From Timema cristinae (Eukaryota > Arthropoda > Insecta > Phasmatodea > Timematidae): 64,000 nt of DNA. How positions within the stretch are numbered: position 1 is the first letter of the stretch; each line of letters begins with the position of its first letter. Under the pieces are notes generated by a model, which worked only from the letters and a program-made list of their open reading frames with translations, had not been told where the DNA came from and did no database searches. Below, piece after piece: positions 53,017-64,000 of this stretch. The translations under genes and the position numbers were made by a program. The stretch lies in contig JBCFYV010000001.1 of the NCBI GenBank assembly GCA_039000515.1, positions 59,392,234-59,456,233 on the forward strand. Direction: 5' to 3'.

Positions 53017-53837
53017 TAAAACATCGATTTTCTCAAAATTGGCTCTTACGATTTCGATTGAGATTCGTATCTAGGCGTTGATTAATATTATATATAAACT
53101 GGCTATTTTCATTTTCCAATTAAAATGAATTTTAGTGTGATTTTCAGAAGCAGAAACTTCCATATTTCCGCAAATAATGGAAAATAAATTACATTGCATT
53201 GCAAAATTGTAGTAAAATTTAAAATAATTTTTTTGTATGAAATATATTTTTATAGAACCAACAATTTCTGAGATATTGGCAAATATAATAATACAATTTT
53301 GTGAGCTTTAGTTGTAAAGAGATACTATAAATATAGTGCAATTTATACTAGGGTTTACTAGTGTATATTATTTTGTTTCATATATATTACGAGTATTGAG
53401 TAAATATCTCCAATTTTAAACAATAGAGCGAGAAAGTCCCTGTGGAGTTCCGTACCACTTATATTATTATGCTTGGTTTATAAACTAAAACTTCGTTACG
53501 TTACGCTAGCCTAATCCCCCCTTTCCCCATGTCACGCAGCGAAACGCTAAGATGGATCCCCTCCCTCCCCTAAATTGCGTTACATAATACATGTATATCC
53601 TCTTAATGGAGGGCGTGAGTTTTGATGTTTTGGAGAATAATCTAGTATCTATTAAAAATTAAAATATGTTGACAATCAGCTGTTTTAATTTAGCGTTGCA
53701 ATGCATCATGGGTAAATACAAATAGTTTGAATTGCTGTTCTACTCAAGCAGATTATGCTTTTTATTTTCAGTGAACGTGTGAATAAATATTTATATAAAA
53801 GTAGGTTAAAATGTTTCTACTGGTTCCACCCCACCAT

Positions 53838-53998
53838 AACCACGATCACTATCACTATCACTATCATATTCACTATCACCATCATACTCACAATCTCCCT
53901 CATATTCACTATCACCCTAATATTCACTATCAACATAATACTCACTATCGCCATCATAATTATTATCACCATCATATTCACTATCACCTTAATATTGC
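53838..53998. repeat. ATTCACTATCACC minisatellite, unit B first array
   Basis: The 18-bp repeat family of unit A, shorter here. Thr/Ile and His frames are artefacts. Confidence 0.85.
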
Positions 53999-54190
53999 TG
54001 AATACGTTGGTCGCAAACATAGCTTTCAAGTGATAGGCCTCCTCTTTTTACAACAAGTACTCACGTTTAGTAAACCCTACAGCTATGTCTACATTTTTAG
54101 TTTTATTAGTTTTTCACACTCATTTTCCTTATTGTGTATATGTTGCAGGATAACTATAGCAGAATAACCTCTTTGTGAGAAGCCTAGGTT
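53999..54190. repeat. 190-bp copy of 60244-60434 inside a minisatellite
   Basis: From GAATACGTTGGTCGCAAACA through GAATAACCTCTTTGTGAGAA this block matches 60244-60434 almost base for base, in the same orientation, 6.2 kb away. It sits between two arrays of the 18-bp repeat. Confidence 0.8.
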
Positions 54191-54496
54191 TTCAACATCA
54201 TACTCACTATCGCCATCATAATTATTATCACCATCATATTCACTATCGCCCTCATATTAACTATCACTCTCATACTCACTATCACCCTCATATTCACTAC
54301 CACCTTTATATTTACTATCAAAATCATACTCAATATCACCTTTATATTTACTATAACCATCATACTCACTATCACCATCATATTCACTATCACCATTATA
54401 CTTACTATTACCCCCATACAATGATCGTCATACTCACCATCACCATTATATTCACCATCAACATCATATTCACTATCATCATCATCTCATCTCATC
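54191..54496. repeat. ATTCACTATCACC minisatellite, unit B second array
   Basis: About 17 units with variants, ending in the TCATC-rich end that matches unit A at 45300. Confidence 0.85.
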
Positions 54497-57061
54497 GGGA
54501 CATGTAAAAAGCCTCCACTGATTGGATGTACGATTAGAACTGTACATTTAGACATCCCCTGGGCATTGGTATATTGATACTGGCTAATATTTCCACAAAA
54601 CCAGTTTACTAGTGATGTAGCCAAGATACGACACATAATCATATATACACACAAACAAAATTGTATACATTACATAACCAATTTTATTATTGAAACTCTT
54701 AAATATAGTCATGGAAAAGTTCAGATTGAGTTGGCAAACTGTAATGGCACTACATTTGGATGTTGTACCTACAATTATATATGAATGGTCATTTGTTGTA
54801 TTTGTATCTTCATTGTTTTGATCATTGATTAAATTCATTGGTATCAAGTATTTGGTTGAATAATCTTATTTGTTAAGAATACTAAGAAATATTTTCACTG
54901 TTATATTGAATTAGTAGATACAGAGAACATTGGAGTAGAATTTCAAATGTTTTATGAAAGTATATATTGATCACCGACTAGATTACTTTCCCTACCATGG
55001 AGTTTCAAAGTGGAATCTATTTCACAAAAGATATGCATCTCATTCATCTAGAGTAAACTGATATTATTAGTTATTGTAAGATATCATGCGTGTTAATCAT
55101 ACGTTTCCTTCGCTGTACAGTTGTTCGGACATGTTTATATTGGTAGCCATTAGAAGAAGAGGAAACGATTAGAATACTTGTAATTGGATTGAAATGGAAG
55201 CTAATTAAACATAGTCAATAATCATTATTTATTAAGTTATTTATCATGTTTTAAAGTAATCATAAACGTACAATATTACATATGATATATTATTATGTTC
55301 CATCTCTATTGAAAACTGATAGTTTCATTAAAGTATTTATTCTTTCTCGTCAAAGAGAAAATATTTTAACTCAATTTGAAAATTGTGACCTCTTGATTTT
55401 GATGAATATTTACGTTATATGTATCTGTACTTAAGAACAAGAAAAAGTAAATTTTGAAAATTTGTTTGTCTGTCCCTGAACACAGATCTGAAACGGTTGA
55501 ATTGATTTTGTTCAATCTTGATATTTATATATGGCTATCTATACCTACAGATTATTTAATATTCAACCCTAGTCTTTAAGCCAGAGGTTGCATTCCAGTC
55601 GATCGCGATCAACCGGACAACTTTTAGTAGATCACGTAATTAAGCCAAATCATCATTAAAAGTCGATCTTTGAGTTTTCTAAGCTCGCAAATATTTAAAG
55701 TATTATCAAATGATATTTGAATGCCAACAAAAATAGCTATACATAGTTAATAATAGGTAATGTTATAAGAAAATTAAATAGTTTAATATAAGAAGGTATA
55801 TTTTATTTATTATATATGTTTTTCTATAAAGGAGGGGACATTAGTTTATTAGGAGATTGAATTATATGAATAAATATAAAAGGTACAGGTATAAGGAAAA
55901 ATAAAACTAAGTAGGAGATCAAGGGATTTTTGATCAGTATATGTCTATTGGGAATCAAAAATGTTGCCCAAAACTTGCTTTAAACTAATAGTAGTTTACA
56001 AATAAGGGTTTTTTTAGTTCCAAATTTTTCTAAAATAGATTAAACTATTTTGGTTAAAATGGTTAAAATAGATATCTAGGGAGTATTTAATATGATATCC
56101 GAAATAACATGCTATACTTATTTTTCTGAAAAAATAAAGTTCGTTTAATGTTAGTTTACAGATCAGTTTTTTTTTAAATTTTTCAAATAATTTTATAATA
56201 TGTTTAACTATTTGATTCTAATAAGTATCTGGTCTGTTTTTTACAATACACTAATTTTTTTTATTTTTTTTAATAAAGTTAGTATTATAGTAGTTTACAA
56301 ATGACTAGTCTGAAAGATTTGATTGAAAAAAAAAGGCTACGGCGACTATGTTTCAAATTCGTATTTGGGGCCTATTTACTAGGCTAAATAAAATTATATG
56401 TTGATTTTTCTTAGGTGACTATGAGCTATGTAATAAAAACTATATTGGAGTCCTATACAACATATCTTTAAATAAGAACTATTCGTTTAGGTAGTAAATA
56501 TACATTTTTTTTGACCTATATAAATTATGTTAGGAGCTAGATAGTTAAAACACCTCTTATCCCACATGCATCAGTGCGAGTACAGTTCCTCTATTGTTAC
56601 AATTTGCCTCTATTTTTCCACCTCATTACATTTATTATTATATATTCGTTATCATTGTAGTTTTAAATAATTTTGGTTTTCACTTTTAATTATGTATTTA
56701 TTTGAACATAATACTATAGTTGATTGCTTTATGTGCTACCGTTTCTATTATAGTGTAATTGAGAGAGTATTTTTTTTCACTTTTTGAAAGTTACCAAATT
56801 GCTTTATTTTTTACAAAGTTATTCTAATATATTGCTTTGTAGGTATTATTAATCAAATTTGGTAGTTACCTCTCTTATCACACATAACTAGTCTTGTCAA
56901 ATGAAAAAGAGAATATTCATTCTTTATCAAAATTTTCATTATAAAGCAAAATATAATTGGAATAACACCAATAAATTTCAATAAAACCAGGTGTATTATG
57001 AATACAAATTTATTCTTCAAACGAGATAAATTACAAATGAGTTCCAGTCCAGCACACGTGC
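54497..57061. other. Non-coding duplicated sequence
   Basis: Very similar to 45311-48026. No gene. Frames here are short and without domains. Confidence 0.5.
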
Positions 57062-57460
57062 TCATAACATTAGAGTTTGTAGACAGTCCTGTTCATTTCT
57101 TATTTCAATATTCTGAAAAAAAAAGTATGCATAAAAGATTAAAATAATTGTAAAATAAAGTAAAACTTACTGTGGAGGTAAGTAAGAGTAGAAGCGAAAG
57201 ATGTGTCATTTTTATCGAGCAGTTGAAAAATTGCTTAATTTACGTGTTATTCATACACCAATAAATGCGTTCTGAAACTATTATTTTAACAGGTAATGTT
57301 CAATTTAAAAACGGTTTTATTAATTTAGTTAAATTTTAATATATTCATAACAATTTAATCTAAGATGAAATTCAAGGAGCATAAGCCTATTAACGGCAAC
57401 ACTCTTGCACAAACCTTTCATGTATATTACTGTAATATTACACTATCGAGGTGTAGGAGT

Positions 57461-59027
57461 TGTAATACAAGTTCTAGAACTAGAGGGATTCAATACAATT
57501 AAATAAATTAACATTACAAAACCTTTAGACTAATAAGAGTGCGCAGTGTAACTAACATTATGTTTTGAGCCCAAGATTAGCAGGGTATACAACCCATCTC
57601 CAACGCACGCCACTCACTCCTAGAAGCGTGAAAAAACACTGTCCAACTTCAAAGATCAAATTATGTTTCATATGAAGAAGTCGGAGACTAAGTTAAAAGG
57701 ACTGGGAAATTACACATAACTAAAACCTAGGGATAAATGGCGTAACTAGAATAGTAAACAGTCTTAAAGAAAACTTTGATTTTATTTCAGACAAAATCTT
57801 ATTCGAGAACAATGCCCTTCTTTTAACGAATCTTAGAAAGTTTCGTATAGATACAATATCAACAAAAGCTAAAGTGCAACAATAACACTCTATGTTCTTC
57901 ACAAAAAATATTTATGAACATACGTTAATTAAATTTAACTGCATGGGCTTATTAAAATGGCGTATGACAACATCTAACATATTTCAGTGCTAGTTGTAAA
58001 AAAGTAATACAAAATCTTAGCCAACAACTTTAAAGTTGTGTAGTTACACAACAAATGACCAGTCTAATTGTCTAACCTAAAGATTATTAACCAACTCTGT
58101 CAACATTTGATTGACATTGAAACACAACTCATAAGTTAGATAAATAACGTTAAATAGATAAGAGTAGCTATAAACGTAATGCATAATTATGTTAGCGATT
58201 GAAAAGTTATGTCCTAATGTTAGAACTACATTTCCCTATAAATATTACTTCATTTTGCATCGCAACACACTTTCAACATTAACTAAATATATTTATTTTG
58301 AAACGCATAAGTTAACTAACAATAAATATATTTATTTTGAAACGCATAAGTTAATTAACAATTGGAAAAATTCAGACCTAACTTTTAAAAAAAAACTTCC
58401 CCGCATTACTTTCTTTTAACCAAAGTCATATTTCACTACAATCCTTTTGCAAAATAAAAAAGTTACTCTATATTCTGTAAAAGAACGAAGATTCATATAA
58501 GATATCAACAACAATATTTATACGTAAAAATGACCAAAATGGAATTTAGAAAAGTTACAATATTTATTAATTTACGCCAAGCATAATTTCTCCTTACATT
58601 GTATAGGTATTTCCTCGAAGCCTACGCTTCGTTCTAGTGTCCGAGCCTAATCCAAGAGTGGTCTCATTCTTGACGGACGGTCTATTATATGGTGCACAAC
58701 TTATCGAACACTCGAGACGGGATTACACAAGGGGGGGGGGATCACTGAATTCAAACACACTGGGAGAGGGGATGTGCGCGGTACTAGAAACGTTGAGAGT
58801 CTTCTGGCAGTTTCTATCTTCTTCTACACGTCCATGTTGTTATTGAGACGGGTGGCGGTGTCTAGTGGCATGATGTGTCAATAGCCTCGGAGCTCTCAGA
58901 TGTTTGGGTATGGTTGTTGCGTGCTGACGTGTGTTCTTCCCGCAGCCAGTCTAGTCGGTGAAATTGGGTAAGTGATGTTTTGATTTACTAGCCCAATTTT
59001 GGTTAACTTGTGGCAATAATTCCTACA
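57461..59027. mobile_element. Solo-LTR-like insertion with GAGT target duplication
   Basis: Absent from the equivalent site in unit A (48744). Starts TGTA and ends TACA, with GAGT duplicated at 57457-57460 and 59028-59031. TG...CA ends with a 4-bp duplication fit an LTR retrotransposon solo LTR, although 1567 bp is long. It has no convincing coding sequence. Contains a 39-bp tandem duplication (58285-58362) and a G-run near 58731. Confidence 0.6.
58285..58362. repeat. 39-bp tandem duplication
   Basis: Two copies of a unit containing AAATATATTTATTTTGAAAC and GCATAAGTTAA, with two or three differences. Confidence 0.8.
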
Positions 59028-60029
59028 GAGTTCACCAACGTAAATACATAAACGTATTGCTCAGATTTCTAAACATAAGTCAAATACAGATTTTTACAGT
59101 TTAATGAAGCTTGTAATTAACATTCCTTTCGCTTATTTAAAAATAAATCAACCCAAATGGATTTGAATAAGTTGGCCTAATGAGGTCTACACTAACAAAT
59201 TTAGTTATGCCACTAAATTGAAGTACGGTTTGTTTATATTGTAAAACATAATATTAAATCTCTTACCTGGAGAATAAACCTCAATCTTCGAATGATTTCT
59301 CATTTTCAACAACCTAAAACAAACACGCAAACTAGTCTGAAATTTTAGTGACAAAGAAAAACTTTTCCAGAATAAAATAAATCTCTTGCTTTATATAAAG
59401 TAAAAGGAGGCTTTCAATGTAGTTTATTAATTTATTGTTGACTATAATACATTGTTCCAAAAAATTGATCCAGATCAACCATTGCATTGACAATATTATA
59501 GTACATATAGCAGAACCTTACCATCTGTCTTGCTGACTCTGCCAGTTCCACCAGAATGTTGACCTAGGTCAGCCAAGGTGTCGACATCGTACTGATACAA
59601 TGTGCATGCCTTCAAACCCGTAATGTTGTGATATAGTTTGTTGGCAGAGTTGATGGAGTATTTAATTTGACTTGTCTCCAGGTTAATCCACGTGACGTTA
59701 TAATTGGTAGTGCACTTGTTATTGTAAGTATTGTTCCAGGCAATGTTAAGTGACGTGTCTGTCTTACTTTCGACTTTCAGATATGTGACATCCATAGGTC
59801 CTGTAATATTCAACACGGTTAATTGTTGAGAATCCACTGTACTTATAGACACAACCAACACTAAGGGGATCTTATTGGAAATTATATGTAGTTGATTCAA
59901 TTTGTTTATAATTTGTAAAAAATCAAATTAAAATCTCTTTTATTCTCAAAACGAGATTACAAATACTTAAGTTTGTAGTTATAAACTTTTATTTAGGATC
60001 GTTACATATTCCTAAACTAATGTAAATAT

Positions 60030-60030
60030 T

Positions 60031-60066
<36 letters not shown>
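60030..60066. repeat. (TA)n microsatellite
   Basis: Run of about 17 TA units in unit B. Unit A has (AAAT)n and a shorter TA run at the equivalent site (49770-49795). Confidence 0.9.
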
Positions 60067-60068
<2 letters not shown>

Positions 60069-60560
60069 ATACATTACATACTCTTTATTTAATTAACAAA
60101 TATTACAACTAAATATTTAGCTGATAATGTGTGTACTTTTAATAACACTATAAAGTATTTTAATTCTAAATTATTGGGGATATGATAATGAATTGTAAAA
60201 AATTTTTAACACTCAATTTATTTTGAATCCATTCTCACTTTACTTTCTGAATACGTTGGTCGCAAACATAGCTTTCAAGTGATAGGCCTCTTCTTTTTAC
60301 AACAAGTACTCACGTTTAGTAAACGCTACAGCTATGTCTACATTTTTAGTTTTATTAGTTTATCACACTCATCTTCCTTATTGTGTATACGTTGTAGGAT
60401 AATTATAGCAGAATAACCTCTTTGTGAGAAGCCTAGTTTTTTTACAAAACGCCACCATTTTGTCGAAAAGGCGTAGTCATCTTAGTTTAGGTCTTCTTTT
60501 TGCGATACGGCTAGAGATATACAGCCTTGTTTCTGTGGAAAAATTTGACCAATAAAACGT

Positions 60561-61296
60561 TGTCCAAACTTCATATTTTTTATAAAAGGCCTAGTCCATC
60601 CAGCCGTATTATAAAATTGTTAATTCGTACAGCCTTTTCACATTCTCACTAGCCTTTAATGGGTTCATCATCAAATCCGGCTATAATTAAATTTTAATAT
60701 TGAAATAGTAAAATATTTTAAAAGTAAAAAAGTGTCTAAAGATAAATAATTTACAGTACTTGTAAAACCAGTAAGAATAATTATAGTTTTTTTATATTAA
60801 TTGCTAACTGCAGAAATGAAACATTTCCAAAAATACGTAAATAAAGTATTTCACATACTCATAATCGCTATAGATAGACGTATTATTTACTGTTTAAAGT
60901 AAACATTCGGCGTTAAGTATCATTGTGTGATGTCATTTTAATAATGACGTTTACCGAGGCCTAGTTTATATTCATGCATAATTCGTAACTAATAGCGAAT
61001 AGTGTATAGTGTATAGTGCGTAAGAAGTTGAAATACATTATTTTAAATGATGGCGTCTATAATCGATTTATAATGAATAGTGGAATAGTTCACAGTGTAT
61101 AAAGTTGATTTAACTTTAACTTTTCTTATACGTTATGCACGAGTTGTGAAACGATATGTTCGCGAGAAAGATCCAGCCAATAGGATTTATGTAAAACATA
61201 AATCGATATTTTTCAAATATTATAAGTTAGAAGTTGGTCGCCATATTGGGCTTTAGTTATCGTTAAATAGTTTTATATTGTGATTTTAACTTGAAA
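60561..61296. other. Upstream region of the MADF gene; no gene seen
   Basis: Past the end of the duplicated unit. Probably holds the promoter and 5' UTR of the MADF gene. No TATA box in a convincing position was recognised. Confidence 0.4.
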
Positions 61297-64000
61297 ATGA
61301 GTGAAAATGAAAGTGACAATGAATATATGGTTGAATTTACAGAAGATGCTTTTGTGTCTGTTGTGGAGCAATATCCAATTATATATGACAAGTCTAGACC
61401 GGATTATAAAAATATAGCGAAGAAAGACAATGCTTGGGGATCCATTGCAGAAATTATGAATTGTTCAGGTTGGTGGTTGAGTTTGTTTCAACATATTTTA
61501 TTCATTTTAATCAATAAAAATTAAGTTTTGGTCGCACTCTTGCCTTTTCTACACGTTGATTAAATTGACTTAAAAAGTGTTAGATATGATTGTAGCCTAA
61601 TACGTGGTAGGCCTACATATTTTAATGGTTATTTGCTAGGTTTCAGGTTAATTTGAAAGTCAAATAATACAAAAAAGTAATTTTCTTTATTTGCTTGGAT
61701 TTATTTGCACAATCTTGGTTCGCTATCATTTTACTGCATTGGTGAATACGGAGACTTGATTGCCCTCTTAACCAGTGACATGAAAGTTGGGAGTCTAATT
61801 TAGCTTTATGCAGGGATCACAATAAACTTAACGCAAAGATTCTCATGTTTTTAAATGAAAGCAATCACGATGTGGTTAACTTATAGTAAGATTGTCTTGG
61901 GAGATCTTTCACTTTATGTGAAATATAAGTGAATATCATCTGTTTCGCAAGTATCATTACTTAATTTGTTTATAGTGTATATATTTAATTGCAATGTAAT
62001 CAAATCAAAAGTAAACAATACATATAGTCACAGATAACACTAATATATAGAGAGTACAGTTCACAGATCAACATCTATGCTCTCGAATGCTGATGTTTGG
62101 CTCAAGCTGTTACTTTAAGTTACGTGAATCGTGATAGGTTTTGGTTTCTTTACGATAAGTGAACGTTACGCTAAGTTAGAGGTAAGTTGATCTTGATCCC
62201 AGCATTATGTAAAGTGTGGTTTTGTTTAACATACATTTTTTCCTACTATTCCTTTAAATAAGTTTGGGTACATTTCCTCTAATATTCTACCTTCCTTATT
62301 CCTACTTTATTAGTGCAGTTAAATTCTTATACCCAGACAGATAATAGGAAATGTTACTTATAAAAATCTATTTTTAACTAGCCTAGGCTTATTTATTTTG
62401 ATGTAGATTTAAAAATTTGGTTTTGTTGCAACTGGTAATGCTGGGATCACGATCAACTTAACTTATGTGGGATTACGATTCACTTAACTTAACGTAACAA
62501 CTCGAGCAAAACATATGCATTCTTGAGTATGATCTGTGGTTTTGTACTATTTGTAAAGTGATGATCTGTGAATGTTTACAGTTTTCAATCAATATAATAA
62601 ATATATATTAATAAACTTTTTTGATAAATTTAGTTCCCTATTTTAGTTTAATTATTTTGTTTCAATGTCTAATCACTAAAACTTACGCTAAAGAGTAAAC
62701 ATTGGTCATAATAGCAACAAATGAATTACTAAATAGCCCTGTTGACGTCACTTGCATAATTATTGGCTGGCTAGATCATGTGATACCCTTCAAGTAACGT
62801 AAAGTAAAGTAAAAGACCTCCCAAGACATCTCTTACTTTAAGTTAACTGCAAGTCAACGTTAAGTTAAGTGCATCGTGATCGCTTTCATTTAAACACACG
62901 AGGAGGTCCTTTACGTTAAGTTACGTTAAGTTGATCGGGATCCCGGCATAAGTCTTGGGCCTGCAGATATTTAGGCATTATTAAAAAAAGTCAATCCTCT
63001 TTTAAATCTATAATGAATCTTATTTTATAGGGTTTAACTAATATCAAATTAATTAATGGTAACTACAATTTTTATTTTCTGAAGTTCTGCTTAAAAATTA
63101 GCTACCCTTGACAATGTTGGTAAAGCTTTAGAGCTGTGAGGTTGGATACAAGGAAGTTGTCAAGGTTAGGCTACATATTTTTAATTATAGTACAGTTTTT
63201 AGAAAAGTTCCTTTTAAAACCTAAATAATATAAATAAGGCAATCTGAGTTAATTTTTATTTGACAACATAGGCTTACTTGTTAGGTTATCTCATTGTTAT
63301 AGGTCCTTATCACATTTTTTATTTCAATTTTTATTAGAGGAGGAAAAATAAAGCAATATTTTTAGTGAATAATTCCCAAGGTAGGGAGGGCTAACTTAAA
63401 ATAGCTTTATCAAATTTGTAACGAAATTGATTTAAAACTTTTAAAGTAGGCCCATTTTTTTTAAACAAAGTTGGCAACATATTAGACTAGGTTAGTTAGA
63501 TTTTTTGGTTAAAGGGACCAAGGTAAAAGTTCGAATTATCCAGGTTTCTCTGTAGAGAAAACTGTAGGGGAAAAAAGTTAGTCGCACAGAATTACTAATT
63601 GTATACATACACTACTACTGTAGGACTTGAATTATTGTAGTTTCCCAGAAAAACTAATTAGGCCTAACCTGATATAGGCCCTATTTTTTATTTACATTAC
63701 ACATTACATAGCTAGTCTAATCAATTAAGCAAGAATTATTTCAAGTACCTGCAGTAAATATACACTTTATGGTTTTTAAGGTGGTTATTTCCTTTGAGAA
63801 TATTGTTGATTGGAGCCTACTTGTTCCATTTTCATTTATTTGTGTACATAGATGTAGGTCTAACTACTGTAATTTGAGTTTATTGATCGATGTTAACTAT
63901 ATTTTTCAGTGGAACATTGCCAAAAGACTTGGGGCAGCCTTGTAGCTAAATACAGGCGTGAAAGGAAACAAAAAAATACTCCGCCTACTAGTGGCAGTGG
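61297..64000 (+). CDS. MADF-domain protein, 5' part (two exons)
   Basis: Exon 1 is 61297-61468 (ATG, donor TCAG/GTTGGT). Exon 2 starts at 63910 (acceptor ATATTTTTCAG) and runs past the window end. The split Val codon keeps the frame. Exon 1 gives an acidic start (MSENESDNEYMVEF), then EQYPIIYDKSRPDYKN and DNAWGSIAEIMNCS. Exon 2 continues EHCQKTWGSLVAKYRRERKQ and TPPTSGSG. The spacing of YP..YD, the AW and the TWGSL...YRRERK is that of an MADF (Myb/SANT-like, Adf-1 type) DNA-binding domain, and SGSG often follows it. Such proteins are sequence-specific regulators, or relics of Harbinger transposons. The C-terminal part, including any BESS motif, is outside the window. Confidence 0.8.
61809..62204. 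mobile_element. PIF/Harbinger-type MITE in MADF intron, TTA duplication
   Basis: Ends TGCAGGGATCAC and the complement of GATCTTGATCCCAGCA are inverted. TTA is duplicated at 61806-61808 and 62205-62207. The body resembles the TAA-flanked MITEs, more diverged. 396 bp, non-coding. Confidence 0.65.
62439..62948. mobile_element. PIF/Harbinger-type MITE in MADF intron, TAA duplication
   Basis: Ends TGCTGGGATCACGATCAACT and the complement of GTTGATCGGGATCCCGGCA. TAA is duplicated at 62436-62438 and 62949-62951. The interior matches 11635-12175 closely (for example GTATGATCTGTGGTTTTG). 510 bp, non-coding. Confidence 0.75.
62952..63909. other. Rest of MADF intron 1; no other feature
   Basis: AT-rich intron ending in a pyrimidine-rich acceptor. 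No gene or repeat recognised. Confidence 0.5.

Larger units (their letters stand above)
57062..59800 (-). pseudogene. 3' half of a fibronectin-III gene copy, probably dead
   Basis: The fibronectin exon (59522-59800, acceptor AATATTACAG, donor GATG/GTAAGG) is intact, and the terminal exon (57062-57112) and AATAAA remain. The tail exon has lost its acceptor (TTTGTTTCTTAG in the other copy) through a deletion of about 310 bp near 57220. A 1.57-kb insertion lies in the intron. No signal-peptide exon is found upstream before the window end. Read-through or alternative splicing cannot be excluded. Confidence 0.55.
51335..60560. repeat. Segmental duplication, unit B
   Basis: Second copy of unit A. 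Relative to A it lacks about 650 bp after 53015, 105 bp near 55030 and about 310 bp near 57220. It gains a solo-LTR-like insertion (57461-59027) and a 190-bp copy of its own distal end (53999-54190). Confidence 0.85.

Overview
The window is AT-rich eukaryotic nuclear DNA. It has GT-AG introns, AATAAA signals, no operons, and dense layers of transposable elements. A BEL/Pao retrotransposon, a Jockey-type LINE, piggyBac and PIF/Harbinger-type elements, a densovirus-like insertion and MADF and Myb/SANT genes together point to an arthropod, most likely an insect. A hemipteran is a guess, not shown. One 100-base N gap sits at 40112-40211.

Region 1 (0.5-23 kb, minus strand): a four-exon gene for a 260-residue Myb/SANT-like DNA-binding protein. 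Exon 1 is at 22.5-22.7 kb and exons 2-4 at 0.5-3.2 kb. Its 19.3-kb first intron looks like a foldback-type transposon (3200-22547). The ends are inverted (CCCTGGTG), flanked by TA, and lined with inverted arrays of short repeats. The donor and acceptor lie inside those ends, and removing the element restores a continuous frame. Many later insertions lie in the intron: tRNA-derived SINEs, a decayed densovirus-like parvovirus copy (8.6-10.5 kb), a Helitron, a Harbinger-type MITE, a LINE with an inverted 5' part, a short piggyBac derivative, and a 3.9-kb DNA transposon of uncertain superfamily with nine internal copies of CCAGGACAATGA.

Region 2 (23-40 kb): a nearly intact 6.9-kb BEL/Pao element on the minus strand has 99% identical LTRs and a GATAG target duplication, but two single-base frame breaks. 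Next come a broken BED-finger/hAT-like transposase gene (30.9-33.2 kb), tRNA-like sequences, about 3.8 kb with no recognisable gene, and a decayed Jockey-type LINE running into the N gap.

Region 3 (40.2-60.6 kb): a tandem duplication of about 10 kb. Its breakpoints fall inside a small minus-strand gene for a secreted fibronectin-III protein. The copy spanning the junction has five in-frame exons (192 residues). The left copy keeps only the signal-peptide exon and the right copy only the 3' half. Helitrons, ATTCACTATCACC minisatellites and a 1.57-kb solo-LTR-like insertion distinguish the copies.

Region 4 (60.6-64 kb): the first two exons of a plus-strand MADF-domain gene that runs off the window. 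Two Harbinger-type MITEs with TWA target duplications lie in its intron.
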